Shown one piece after another: positions 1 through 11,699 of a stretch of DNA of 64,000 nt; the stretch's first letter is position 1, and every line of letters begins with the position of its first letter. Source of the DNA: Tetrapyrgos nigripes (lineage: Eukaryota; Basidiomycota; Agaricomycetes; Agaricales; Campanellaceae); assembly GCA_013368315.1 (NCBI GenBank), contig JAACJM010000005.1, positions 62,001-126,000 on the forward strand. Direction: 5' to 3'. The notes beneath the pieces were generated by a model. That model had not been told where the DNA came from. It saw nothing but the letters and a program-made list of their open reading frames with translations, and ran no database searches. A program made the position numbers and the translations under genes.

Positions 1-136
1 CGTTCATCGTAAACTTCAAGTATTACGTAGCGTCCAATACTACCAATCTGCACAAACATGTCCGAAAGACTTTTATCCCAGTCGTATGAAGGAAACCAAC
101 GTAAAGCGCACGGTCCAATTTCCAACCAGCTCCGAG

Positions 137-1891
137 TCAAGCCCATGAGACACCCCGTCTCCTCAACCACCTCCTGTTACCTTGCCAGAACTCCAATGCG
201 TGCTGAACAGCCTCCCAGGACCTCCCACCAAGATCACCAACTTCATACCTAACATCAACTTCTTTCAAATACGGAAACCCGTTGTCCAAATGATACACTA
301 GAGGCGCCAGATGCTTGTCCTTGCTATTGCAAGCATGGAAATCACATTCATCTAAATCCAACAGGAGATATTCGAGTCGGTGAGCCTGACGTCGACACTG
401 GGCGGTAGTGGCACCGCCACCAGCAGTCGTAGAGACGAGAGCAGGAGAGCTGGAGTTGGAGTTGGGTTTTGACTTGGAGATAGAGGGGATGGAGGGGAAT
501 GGGATGTAGAGTACATCCAATGGGAACTTTAGCACTCTCAATCTGGGACATAACCGAGAGATAACTTCAAGCGAAGCCTCTGTAGGAAGTTGTCCAGCAA
601 CTTCTGAACTTGTCGCTGTTTCAAGTGCGAGGGTGGTGAGATTCGGCCAGGCGTTGCAGATATTCGAAATATCGGCATCGGAAGAGTAGAAAGAGTTTTC
701 AAGACCCAGTAGTTCCAGCCTCTCGAGTCCGCGTAGTGCATACATGGACGCAATAAAATCCGACAAAGGCTGTGGGCTGTAATCGCCGGATGGATGAAAA
801 TGGTTTTCGACTACCACGAAAGTGAGGGTTTGGGCCCATAGAGAGGGTATCGCAGCGAAGACTGCCTGATGTTGTTCTGTCTCGAGGGAGCCAACTATAG
901 AGAGATGTTCGATTGGGGAATTCTGGAATATTTGGAAGATTGTTGATGCTAAACTGGCATTCTGATCATCCAGATGGAGCGTTAAGCGCCTCAAAGCCCT
1001 AGGGCTGTTGAGACTACCATCCAGAAGCCGTACACCATCGATCATTGTACCGTGCACGTCGATGGTCAACTCATCCAGATGGAGCAAATGACTCAGAAGT
1101 CGTAGATCCAATTTAATGGGCAAGTCCAAGTCGGACAGAGAGAAATTGAAGTGACGGAGGTTCTGCAAGTCGACCTCTAAGATCGAGGGAAGGAGGTCTT
1201 CGTCGCCATCATAGGATGATGTGACGGTAAGGGAGTGAAGCATGGGTGCCTTTCTGTCCTGGTCCACATAGAACAGAAACATCATAACATCCCAAACACT
1301 GCACTGATTGAAAGAAGCTGATTTGAGGAAAGGAGAGACCATGAACGCAGACTTGTCGTAGAACGATTGGGCAGAACAGTAGAGGTGGGTCAACAATGGT
1401 AACGGGTTGGGACGCGCATAGTTTAAGCGTCGTTGAGTGGATTCGGGTATTTGGACGCTGGCACTTGACTCTTCTGACTCATCATGGCCAAAGAGGACAA
1501 GTCGCCTCACTTTGCGCGAATAAAAATCGAAGCGTTTCAGAGTATTGTCATTGTAGGCAACGTTTCCTGTGAGTGCCTACGAAAGGATATTCAGATAAAT
1601 CATATTCCAAGAAGAAAAAACGATACAACCCACATATGAACCATCCTCCAATTCACTAAAGTCAGGTAGTAGCTTCAGCAGCGGCAAAAGCTCCACGTTG
1701 CGCCATAAAATCCTTATTGCATGATCGAATAAGATACTGTTACTGAGAGCACAAGACAGAAGGTCTTGTCTAGACTCGGGTGTAGGGACCTCGAGACCAT
1801 TGAAGAGTGCAGCCTGGCATGTCTCCTCACTCAGATAAGTGAAGATCATCTCCATAATCTCCACTGGAAAAAGTGGTGCGAGACTAGTCAT
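137..1891 (-). CDS. F-box / leucine-rich-like protein (565 aa, two exons)
   Basis: Exon 1 is 1634-1891 and exon 2 is 137-1576, joined across a 57-bp intron (donor GTGGGT after a Tyr codon, acceptor TAG at 1577-1579); phase 0 on both sides. The start chosen is the ATG at 1891 because it opens directly on the F-box (LFPVEIMEMIFTYL); upstream in-frame codons are unlikely to be coding. Residues about 6-45 form the F-box, followed by the DLLSCALS motif that all paralogs here share, then roughly 400 residues of weak leucine-rich repeats (for example the ICNAWPNLTTLALE segment) and a basic C-terminus. Family knowledge: such proteins are substrate receptors of SCF ubiquitin ligases via Skp1; the substrate is unknown. 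It is divergently arranged with the F-box gene at 2734 and belongs to the same family as the copies up to 19 kb. Function as an F-box protein is inferred from motif only. Confidence 0.82.
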
Positions 1892-2733
1892 TTGGAAACC
1901 TAAACGTGTCGGGAAGACCCACATCAGCGGTTGAAAACAACCTTTCGGAATAGAGGCTGGACCTACAAATTCCAAGTACGAATCAAGAAGTGAACGCGGT
2001 ATTAGTTGAGGAAAGAATACAGAGGACGTGGGTTGCAAAGTGTATACAGGATTCGAGAACGGTGATAATTTGCGAAGACCTGATGGTTGCTTTTATATCT
2101 GCTTGTTAAAGTTATGAACGCCATTCGAGTCGCGTTCCATTGAGGAGGAGCAGAATTGCCCGAATTGTGATATATGATACACTGTATGGGTCGCGATGTT
2201 TTTTGTCTTGTTATTGTCAAATCGTCGGTCTGTCCACAAACGGTTGACAAAGTTGAGCACCCCGTCCCAGGTTTATATCCAGACAATTGCGAAGAATCCC
2301 ATACAGATATCTATACATTACCTGATAGCAAAGACAATAACGAATACTTTGAGAGCGGCGCTGTGTAAAGTCAGCATCGGACTAGCAAGAGAAGACCTTG
2401 TAGATACATATCGTCCTGGCTACCGATCCAATTGTGCTCCGGAGAACTGCTCCAGGTACAGCTGTAGATTGGCCGTAGACAAGACGACGTGGTGGTATGG
2501 GAAGGTGTTGATCACCTGCCCGTCGCCGTCACTACCTTTGACCTCTACACCCATGTGCACACGCCTAACACATTTTCAACATTCTCCCTTCTAGAACAGC
2601 TGTAATTGCTACTACCCAGGTCGTAGGTTCGCCGGTTTGACTACTGTCAAAGTTTGAGCTGACTTTTGGTGCGTTGCAGTCCACGTTGAACATTTCGTTT
2701 TCTAAATTTTTTTTCAGAATCTTTCCCGCATAA
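1892..2733. other. intergenic, divergent promoter region between two F-box genes
   Basis: This 0.84-kb stretch separates two head-to-head F-box genes and must hold both promoters. Short open frames are present on both strands but none has splice signals or family resemblance that I recognise. A T-rich tract lies just before the ATG at 2734. Confidence 0.5.
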
Positions 2734-4430
2734 ATGCCTTGCTACCTACTTGCTTTGCCAACGGAACTCGTTGAAGAGATAATCAGTTACTTGGCCGAAA
2801 GGGAATATGACGATCAGCTCACTACCCAAGCCAAAAACGATCTTCGTTCTTGCGCTCTCACTTGCAAAACTCTTTTCGGTCCTGCCATACAGGCGATATG
2901 GAACACAACTGACTTGTTGGCGGTTTTGAAACTGCTACTCAACTTGGAGCAGAATGAAGCTGGTGTTTATGTGAGTTATGAGCGTTTGATGTCAATTCTT
3001 CACTGATTCGACTCGCCTTACAGGTTCTCACTTCCGAACTCGACGAGGCCGCTTGGAATCGTTTCGATGTCTACTCAACATCTGTGAAGAAACTCCATGA
3101 AAATTTTACTTACATGTTCGGGTCACTGCCAAAGATTCAGATTGATCCTTCTGTCTGGCGTCGCATTGCTCTCGCTCGGCCTGGGCCATTGCTGCCTGGG
3201 CTGATTGAGGTGTCTCGCCCCTCGTCCTCTACTCTTTCCACCTCGTACCAAACGATGTTCTTAGTATCCCCTGTACTCAGAACAGTCATCCTTGACTTGC
3301 ATTACTTCAGTCCATCAGATCTCCTCGCATACCTGTCCTCTTTGAGAGATGTCCCGTCGCTCGAGTCACTCACGCTCTACCATCATGCCGAGGATAGCAG
3401 TGAATTTGATCTTTCACCTGTATCGCTACTGAAGAATCTGCGCCACTTCCAGCTCACCTTACCTGCACACTCCAGTGGACAGTGGACAAATCACTGTATC
3501 ACCCTGGATCTCGGTTCACTCTGCTATTTGGAACGTCTAGAGTTTCTATGTTTTAGCACGCCTAACGGAGCCATCGATTTCCGAGTCCCAGCCGTACCCT
3601 CATTCCATTGCCAAGAGTCTAACAAGACTATGCAGGAGTTGGACCTCTATGGGCTGTCGGATGTCCGCGCCGTCTCCAGGATCCTGTCGTCGTTCAACAA
3701 TTCGCCGATGGAATCCTTCTCGATATCATTGGCTGGGTTCCATGGTTTGGGACAGTTCAGAACAACTTTATCCACAATCTCTCCCCAGTGGGCAAAGACA
3801 CTGACAAGGCTGGTGCTTGATGCTGGACTATCAAGGCCCGATGACCAATCACCATACTCTTTCTCCAATCTCTTCGGCGCGTTGTACACGATAGGCTGTC
3901 TTGAAGAACTACACCTTCATCGTCTCTCTCGAGATATCGTCTACGTCAGCGATAGTGTCATCTCCGACCTCTGTAACGCCTGGCCACGTCTCACCCACCT
4001 GCATATCGCCCTCAACACGGAGAGGTTTTTTTCTGGAAGCAGCGATACACTTCCAACTGTAGCGTCATTGTACACTCTAGGTCGATGTCCCGCGTTGAGC
4101 GGCCTCGAAATTCCATTCTATCCATTGGACATTCCTCCCGTTGACCATGCTAGCGACGATTCCCGTGCTCAGGTCCCAGTTCCAGCCTCTCAAAAACTGC
4201 ATTCCCTTTTCTTGCATATACCAAGGAACAATTTCAACGAGTGCAACCTTTTCCCGGACGCGCTGTCGTTGTTGGCGTCTCATTTAGCTCTTGCATTTCC
4301 ACACGTGAAGAGTGTGAAGTTCAGGACTTTCCAGTCGGTCAATGGGCCTGGTCTGTTGAGATTGAAGGCATGGCTTGATTGGGCACCGGTCAATAGCTTG
4401 CTACAGCGATGCCATAATGCCAGGCGATGA
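2734..4430 (+). CDS. F-box / leucine-rich-like protein (547 aa, two exons)
   Basis: Exon 1 is 2734-2970 and exon 2 is 3024-4430, with a 53-bp intron (donor GTGAGT, acceptor ACAG) at exactly the same codon position (after Tyr of VY) as in the minus-strand paralogs. The N-terminus LALPTELVEEIISYL is a clear F-box and is followed by DLRSCALTCKTLF. The remainder is leucine-rich, including the DLCNAWPRLTHLHI block conserved in the family. It is the only plus-strand member of the cluster. Family knowledge: F-box proteins bring substrates to the Skp1-cullin-RING ubiquitin ligase; the specific target cannot be read from the sequence. The gene is open throughout, so it is probably functional. Confidence 0.83.
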
Positions 4431-4694
4431 GAGATGTGAGCACTTTTTGATGCAGATTATTGCGCTTGTTGGACATCTTTTCAGTGTGTTTTACGAGCAC
4501 TTTGGCTTTCATTGAACTATATCTTGCTTTCCTTCCATACCTATGACTATTTTGTACAGATGTCTATGTCGAAATAACATAGAGATGTGATTCCTATTTG
4601 TGTCTACTAGAATGTCGAGAAACATTCTTTTTTGGACTGCACAGGATGTCCATTTACAGACGTCCTTGCCGCATCCATCTTCCATACACCTTCC

Positions 4695-6534
4695 TCAGAG
4701 CTGCACTCCGTGACGCCTCCTCACTTCTTGACAGAGCGTCAATGCGCCGTTGACACCATACCAAGCATGCTCCCGAGCAATGCGAGCATACCCATCATCG
4801 TCCTCCGAATCCTCACTGTCCTCACTGTCCTCCTCCCCAGATGTGTACCTAACAGTTTTCAAAAATGGGAAAGCCCTGTCCAGGTGATACGCAAACACCG
4901 TAGGACCATCCAATTGATTGCACACGTCGAAATCGTCCTTGTCCACGTACAGGTGAAGAAGCTCGAGTTTATGTGCGTGATCAGGAGAGTAGATTGTGGT
5001 GGGCATTCTATCAATATAGACGCCGCCCTGAGCAGACCATCGATTACAACCATCGTTAATACGGTAGTGGCATAATTCGTTGGAAGGGTTGGGAATCACA
5101 GATAAGTGAGTTACGTTTAATGTCATCTCCAACTCCTTGAGTCGGGGACATGACTTGGCTAACCGTGGAATAGAACCAGCCACGGTAGGGAGTTGTCGTC
5201 TCTTGTCCTCCGGAGTCGTTGACGTTGCGAGTACCAGTCTGGTGAGATTCGGCCAGGCATGGCAGATATTGGAGATATCAGTATCGCTGGTGTAGAAACG
5301 GTTGGAGAGGTATACTTCTAACGTTTCGAGTCCTTGAATTGCGTACAATGGTGCAATAAAACTCGACACGGGCTGCAGAGTGTAACCTGCAGGCGGGCCG
5401 TGGAATGGTTGCGAACCCTCGATCAAAAACCCGGTAAGACTGAGAGACTAACGCGAAGGGATCTGCGCGAGAATAGTTTGGCTGTGTTCCACTTCCAAAT
5501 CGCTGGTGAAAGCAAGGTATTCCATCGAGGAGTCCCGGAACATATCCATTACTGTGGACGCAACGATAGTGGCATTCCCCAAGCTGAAAAAGAGCGTCAG
5601 CCGCTTCAAAGACGTGGAACTTGGTCCAGTGTGGATAGGGGGAGAGGTGTTGTGAAAACCCGTTCCACGCAAGTCAATGGTCAACTCCTCCAAATGCTCG
5701 AGATGACGGAGATGTTGTAGTGCCTGCAAATCCAACACAAGGGGTTCTGAAATGCTGCACACCGGGGTCAACGTCAAGACGAGTGTACGGAGATTTTTCA
5801 AGCGTGAGATCAAGAGGATACAATCTTCATCGCCATTCCGGAACATATCAACACTCATGGACTGCAGCAGGGGTGCATCTCGTTCGAGAATAGGAAGTAG
5901 CTGCATAATTTCCTCAACAGGAGGTACATAGAAGTGGGCTGATTTGAGGAGAGGAGAGACCATGAAGATCATCTTATCGAGAAACCATGCGGCACTACAG
6001 TAGAGGTGCGTGAAGAAAGGTATTGGCCTTGGCCGCGCGTTGGCTAAACGTTGTTGGATGGCTTCGGGAATTTCGATGTCCTCGGTAGTAAAATCGTCTA
6101 TGTTGTCGCGGTCGAGGAGGATAAGCCGTCTCACTTTGCTCGCATATAGATCAAAGCGAGCCAAGGTCATGTTATTGTATTCGACTTCCTGAGTGAAGGA
6201 CTACGGAGAGATAGTTAGATAAATCGGGCACGTGCAAGTTGATACTAAAACTCACGTAGAGTTCTACGCAGTCATCATCACCAAATAAAACGCAGAAGCC
6301 AGGGAGCAGCTTCATCAACGGAAACAGCTCTACGGTATGCCATAGAATCCCAATTGCAGGATCAAACAAGGCTTTACAGCTGAGAGCGCAAGACAGAAGG
6401 TCTTGTTTGGACTGCGTTGAAAGGACCGAGAGACTGCTATACTCATCCCTAAATGGAGACTGGTATGTGTCTTCGATCAAATAAGTAAATATCGTTTCGA
6501 GCATTTCTAGTGGGGAAGAACTGAGACGATCCAT
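4695..6534 (-). pseudogene. F-box / leucine-rich-like gene with in-frame TAG
   Basis: Exon 1 is 6256-6534 (ATG at 6534, F-box LEMLETIFTYL), exon 2 runs 6200 to the terminal stop at 4695, with a 55-bp intron (GTGAGT...GTAG) at the family position. Within exon 2 the codon at 5448-5450 is TAG, about codon 344 of 594. The paralogs have Trp here (IPSLWAQ, SSQWSRS), so a TGG to TAG change explains it; the frame is otherwise open on both sides. An alternative is a 66-bp intron from the GTTAGT that overlaps the stop to a TGCAG at about 5386, which keeps frame but removes a strand conserved in all paralogs. The C-terminal part has an acidic run made of SED repeats. I call it a pseudogene with moderate confidence; it could also encode a truncated protein. 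Confidence 0.65.
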
Positions 6535-7210
6535 TTGTAAGATATGAGAGGCTAAAGAGTATGTCAGCGACTGAAGTACGGGTCAGGTACGGAGAGGAGC
6601 TAACAATGGGATAAGGACAACAAATTTTGGGAGGCTCAGATATACAAGGCGCGTGTTGCGATGCGGTTAGGATGGGAAGGAGTTGGAGTGGCCCTCGATG
6701 GTGTCTCTTTATACTCCGAGTCGCTCGCCAACTGCCGCATCGTTTGACGAAAACAGAGAAGACTATCTTTGTCTGTTCCAGCAGCATTCGAGTGGCCATT
6801 AGCGATCATAACCCCAAGGGTCTCTGACTGATGCAGAGGCACAATGACTTAAACGCGAACACTGCAGTTTCATCAGCAATTATTTAGCGAGAAAACTTGA
6901 CACGAATACGTACCTTCGTGGTGCTCTCCTTGTTCTCGGTCACGGTAAGTATGACTTTGAGGTTGGATGCAGCAGAGAGAAGAAGACAAAGCTGAGAAGA
7001 GGTGACGGGTTGGGAAGAAGACATTGAGACTAAGCTGACACAACAGTATACCATTCACAATCTTCCAAGGAGTGGCACAGTGATGGTCAGCTGAGTCTTC
7101 AATACTGATCTTTACCCTCTCGCAAATAAATAAACGCCTTGTCCTGATGAGCAGCAAGCTTTGCAGGACTGTCCTCCTCAACTGCGTCACCGCGCTGGAC
7201 ATGATCTATA
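6535..7210. other. no supported gene
   Basis: Upstream region of the F-box gene at 6534. Minus-strand open frames of 109-116 codons exist (around 6449-6799 and 6873-7202) but I see no domain, no paralog and no convincing splice sites. Probably promoter plus decayed sequence. Confidence 0.4.
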
Positions 7211-7513
7211 TCAAATAGGATACTGTGAGCCGGTACTTGAGCTTGGGTAGGAGGTGGGACTACCAGAAGCAACGGAGGCCAGAAGAATCGGTTTACGGAT
7301 ATCAGTGGGACTCAGACGACTCATCCAGTATACATCAAAAAGAAGTTCCAACTCCCTCCACCAAGGAGATGGACGAGCTATGACTGGGAGAAAGACCACC
7401 GTATGTCGCTGTCCGTCATCCACTCCAGTCCACGCTGGCTCTAGTACAAGTTCTGTGAGATTTGGTGAGGCCTGGCAGGCATTTGACGATTTCAACATCA
7501 AAGACGTAGACAA
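7211..7513 (-). pseudogene. F-box family fragment (leucine-rich part only)
   Basis: A minus-strand open stretch whose middle (SSNACQASPNLTELVLE) resembles the conserved ICNAWPNLTTLALE block of the neighbouring F-box genes, followed by a weak match to the family's C-terminal region. There is no F-box and no start context. It begins 12 bp beyond the stop of the next F-box copy, so it is a relic lying directly downstream of it. The assignment rests on one block and is tentative. Confidence 0.45.
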
Positions 7514-8451
7514 CTTCTCCCTCCCTCACAACTGCGTTCCATCCCGCCTTCTGACCTCCTGACGACGTCTTATAATATCCATGACTTCATCCCTAAACTC
7601 CTCCCTTCCAGCTCCGATCGTAATGCAAACATCCTTCAAGAACGGGAAGAAAGTATCCAAATGATACGCCAGCGAGGTAAACCCACTGTCGACAAAGTCA
7701 TTTAAGTCAGACTGTTTTCCTCCAACGATTAGAGTTAAGAACTCGAGGTGATGGGAGGAGCTCAACGGGAAGGACGTGTTGTCGCACTCTTCGTGGTCGA
7801 CGGAAGGGATGTGAAGAACGTCAAAGGGAATGGAGGCCCGCTTCAAGCTGGTACAATTTGCCCCAGACAGGGTCTTCAGGGAAGCCAGGGTGATGTTGGC
7901 GTTCACATGATGACACCATATGTCAAAGTGTATGAGATTATGCCAGCCGTTGCAGAGATTGTACACAACTGTATCCGTGAAATAAACAACTTGCGAAGGA
8001 CCAAGCCATTTTGCAGTGAAGAACTGGACGTTGTGCAATGAGTGTAAAGGCCTGACAATGTCCAATAACTCTTCCGTCCCCATCTCTAGCTCGATTATAG
8101 TGATGTAGAGTGCCAATGTAGTCACACTGCGCGACCACTGGGAGGAGACCATACTGAGGATGGTCTTGAAATCTTCGCCACCAAGAGCGCCTTCAAGAGA
8201 AAGGGATTCTACATCGGAATCCCGATATATTCCCAGGACTGTGAGCACATTGCTAGGATCGTATATGATGTCATGAACGTCCAGTTGCTTCAAGCATCGA
8301 GGGTGTGATACCGGTCCTTTCTCTATGGCGGTGAGATAGACATCAAGGTTGAAGACTCGCAAATTCTGCAACTGCGAGATGTAAGCAAGATCAAAGGAGC
8401 CTACAACGCTCCGAAGGGTGAGCGATTGGAATATAGGTGCATCACCTTTGA

Positions 8452-8485
8452 CATCAGGAAAAGCCTCATATACAAATTCATGCAA
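8452..8485 (+). repeat. left terminal inverted repeat of the transposon
   Basis: Thirty-four bases beginning CATCAGGAAAAGCCTCATAT and ending TTCATGCAA, pairing with 10193-10226 with two mismatches. Confidence 0.8.
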
Positions 8486-10192
8486 AAAGTAGATGAAATA
8501 TGCAGAAGACGTCTTTAAAATGTATGAGATTGCATAATTAGTCAATTTATGCTCCTCATGCAAGTCCTTTCTTGAGTTGCGAAAGTTTTGCAAGATTATG
8601 CAAGAGTTATGCATGATTATGCATAAGTTATAAAAGATGATGCGTGAGTTTGACATTGCTCATGCTTATCATTGTAGTCAATGTGCACAATCTATTCAAG
8701 TAAATAATGCAGAAACACTTGTCATTGAACGTGGCTAAGGGCTACAAGAAAGACGGACTACAAGAAAGATACAAGAAAGACAATACTATATATATGACAG
8801 AAGACGACGACATTTTACATGACAGCAACACAAGACTCAACATGACAACAATACAATGGCCACAACCTGTACACTGTTCTGCTCAAGCCTGCATATAGGA
8901 AGCGCCATTAGTTGAAGGCAAGGAAAGAATAGAGCAGGTGATGTGGACATACCAGGGCGCCATTAGCTACGAGCCAAATGCTGATGAGAAAACCACCTTG
9001 TACAACGTAGCTATCAGTCAGCGTCAATACGCAAAATATCCAAAAAAAGACATACCTGAGCAGAAGAGTCACGACATCACTGAGGTGAGAGGGTCCAAAC
9101 AGTACAACAGAGGGGAACCTGGCAGGATAGTTAATCTCCAAGGAAAGCAGGCAGGTGGCAACAACGCACGAGTGCTATAGTGACCAAATGCTACAATGGA
9201 GGGGAACCTGGAAAGGAATGGTTCAAGCTTCAAATGAGGTAGGCAGGGGCAACCACATACGAGTACTAAAGGGAATCTTGCGCGTGCCTTATTTCCTAGT
9301 AGCGGAAACAACCAATAGGTATGACCGCTAAGTGTAAGAAGGAAATGAGAGACCGAAAGACGGTGGGTGGATGATGGAAGTAAAGCACTCACCAAGAACA
9401 CGGTTGTTAACGGGTGGATCAGAGTAAACACTTGGCAGTCGGCGGTTGAGTTCTCGGTGATACAGGCATGACTTCGAGCGCTGAGATTGTGATAAAAAAC
9501 GATGAATGTTTTCTCTAACTGTCAACTGGCATGTAAGGCATGATGAGTTATGAGGAATGTGAAGGGAACCTCCTGGAGTCTCGGACTCACGTTGCGAGTG
9601 GAGAGAAAGTCAACATAGTCTTGTGACTATGTTTGTTGACGACAAGCTGACAGCAACTGTACAGTTCTTCGGCGGAGTTTCAATTACTCTATTCGGAAGA
9701 CTTCGTGGCTATTCCTTCTTTGGGTTAGGGTTAAGCTACTTCGCAAATGAAGAACTGACACTCCTCCGTCTGTCCGTGTGCGCATGCGTCGTTCGTTCAA
9801 CTGGCTTTTTTGTCACTTGTCTACTGTGATACTTTATCAATGCGCTGTGTCCGTGCATTCCTTTTCTGTGCCCTACCCTTGCCCTACATCTTTATCATGG
9901 AGAGAATCAGTCTAAACTAGCTATGTATACATATACTACATGCACCATGTTACGCGTGTAGAGGTACCTTCTGCTACACACTCCATGAACTTGATCTAAC
10001 TGGAATTTTACCATTTTTGCTTGCAAGAACGGATACAAATTTGAGCATACTGTATGCACTAGGATGCATAAAATTGCGATAAATGCATAGTTATTCAATG
10101 GATGTCAAAATTTATGCAAAGTGAGGTATAAGTTATACAACTTCTGGCACACTCATGCACTCTCATACACAAAAAGCATACTTATACAGTTA

Positions 10193-10226
10193 TTGCATGA
10201 AGTTGTATATAAGGCTTTTCCTGATG
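10193..10226 (-). repeat. right terminal inverted repeat of the transposon
   Basis: Reverse complement begins CATCAGGAAAAGCCTTATAT; differs from the left end at two positions. The F-box coding sequence resumes immediately after it with GAC. Confidence 0.8.
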
Positions 10227-10865
10227 GACGATGGAGAGAAAGGCAATGATATCCTCGCTACGGCAAATTATGAAGGAAGCGGATTTGAGGACAGGGGATA
10301 TCATGAACATACTCTGCTCATAGAATGGTAGGGTGGAGGAATAGCAGTATACGTGGGTCAATGATAGAAGTGGCCTTGGTCGTAAGAGAGCTAGGGAGGT
10401 GAAGACGGATTTATTAACTGGAATGGGAATGTCTTTTCCCTTAGGGCCAGGGTAAACGAGGGTCTTCACCATCGAAGAATAAATGTCGAAGCGCTTCAAG
10501 GATGCCTCATCGAGTTTTCCACTGAGGATCTGTGGAAAGGACATAAGTACGAATGGCAGCTGCTTGTGACGGTGAGGAAGGACGCACGTAGAAACCATCC
10601 TCAACTTCTAATCCTGGCAGTAGTTTAAGCAGCGACGAAAACTCGGTAGCACACCATAAGATCTTCATAGATGGGCGGAAGAATGCACTGCAACTCAGAG
10701 CGCATGACAAAAGATCTCTCCTGGTCGCTGCTGTGAGGGTGTCACGGTCGATCCAGAACGGGTCGGCAATCATCACTTCCACCACGTAGTTTATAATCTC
10801 TTCTATGAGCTCTATTGGCAAAGGCACGTAATCTGACATTGTCAAGAGCGAGATTATCTATAGCG

Positions 10866-11100
10866 TTCAAGAACAGTCATTGACCGAAGAATTTGGGATC
10901 TGTTGATCAACTTTCACGCACCAAGAGTATCTCCCAGCCAGCCAAATTCCAGTCTGGTGGAGAACCAATGATCTCTCTGAGCGGAAAGTAGCAGATTCTG
11001 CGCAGGTCTTAATGGCGAGAAGAACGTGGAGGTTGAGAAGCAAGTTGTTCGTGAATTCCCGCGACGCGTCAAATTTGAAAGACAAAAAATTGTATTACTT
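10866..11100. repeat. F-box upstream repeat, copy 1
   Basis: Sequence upstream of the split F-box gene that recurs upstream of the intact F-box gene (13230-13485) and of the F-box relic (16958-17205). Shared landmarks are ACTTTCACGCACCAA, the CCAGCCAGCCAAATTCCAG block and the GTCTTAATGGCG block. Homology ends near 11100, shortly before the SGNH fragment. Confidence 0.75.
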
Positions 11101-11210
11101 AGTCTCCCTACTACCTAGGCCAAATCTGGCTCGGTACCCTCGCTTATTTGTTAGTACATACATTACACGACTGGGGACAAATATCAGTCAATCTAGTGCA
11201 AAAGCGCACG

Positions 11211-11662
11211 TTGACCCATACCACCGAAAAGACCACCCCCAGCTCCTCCAGGTGCAATTCCAACAGCAGCGTTTGGGTTGGCGTTTGCAGCTTGACGACT
11301 GGGAATACTATCATAAGACGAGCCGGTCCATACCGAGTGCAAGCTATACATATTCGGCTTTCGACGTAGCTGACCAGGACGTCTTTCAACAGTTCGTGAC
11401 CTTCCTCTGAAGCCAGCACGTGATCCACAAAGTATTTCTTGATACTTGATGGGTCATTTGGGTAATCATTGAAAAGCAGAGGCTTGGTGGAGAGGTAGGC
11501 CATATCGTAGAATTGAGCTACGGAAGAATGCCAGTCACGGTCTGGAACAAAAAATCCGTGTACTTCATGGGCCTGGGTAGAGAAGTGGTGTAAAAGGATG
11601 ACGGCAGGGTTGGAAGAGTGAAGGAGAAGGGACCGAATGAGGGTTCCAAAGTTGTTTGTCGA
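11211..11662 (-). pseudogene. transposed fragment of the SGNH-hydrolase gene exon 3
   Basis: The minus strand reads a protein segment nearly identical to the middle of the SGNH-like gene at 19737-21855 (for example NPAVILLHHFSTQ, the STKPLLFND block and the EEGHELLKD block), corresponding to about 20517-20966 within its exon 3. The copy starts at the Gly-rich GGMGQR segment and ends at NNF, lacks everything else, and is frameshifted near the segment equivalent to TAWSVWTGSS. It lies 38 bp downstream of the stop of the F-box gene at 11700. Since the fragment is wholly within one exon, the sequence cannot say whether it moved as DNA or RNA. Confidence 0.85.
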
Positions 11663-11699
11663 AGAATATGTGGACGATTTCTCCCTCCCTCCCTCACAG

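Larger units (their letters stand above)
8452..10226. mobile_element. 1.78-kb non-autonomous DNA transposon with 34-bp TIRs
   Basis: The ends are inverted copies starting CATCAGGAAAAGCC; 32 of 34 terminal bases pair. The empty site is visible in the paralogous F-box gene (near 12,610-12,640), so both boundaries are well defined. The flanks read GA on each side (GAC if the first element base is counted), suggesting a 2-3 bp target duplication. Both subterminal regions (8520-8640 and 10040-10200) are rich in short ATGCA/TTATGCATAA-like motifs, as in CACTA-type elements, where subterminal repeats bind transposase. No open frame inside is longer than about 120 codons and none looks like a transposase, so the copy is non-autonomous. 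Superfamily is not settled. Confidence 0.8.
7526..10839 (-). pseudogene. F-box gene split by a DNA transposon
   Basis: The 5' part is exon 1 10588-10839 (ATG at 10839, LPIELIEEIINYV F-box) and the beginning of exon 2 from 10529 (acceptor CACAG at 10530). Coding resemblance to the intact paralog at 11700-13215 stops at about 10229 and resumes at about 8451, running to the stop at 7526. The gap is exactly the inverted-repeat element described separately. Both halves remain open and closely match the intact paralog, which suggests a fairly recent insertion. Reading into the element from its downstream side gives an artificial open frame back to 8656. As it stands, no full-length F-box/leucine-rich protein can be made unless the element is removed. 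Confidence 0.85.

Noticed and set aside
6873..7202. 109-codon minus-strand frame
   Set aside because: No family resemblance, no good splice sites, no paralog.
8508..8656. N-terminal extension of the split F-box reading frame
   Set aside because: Translation of transposon subterminal repeats, not a true exon.
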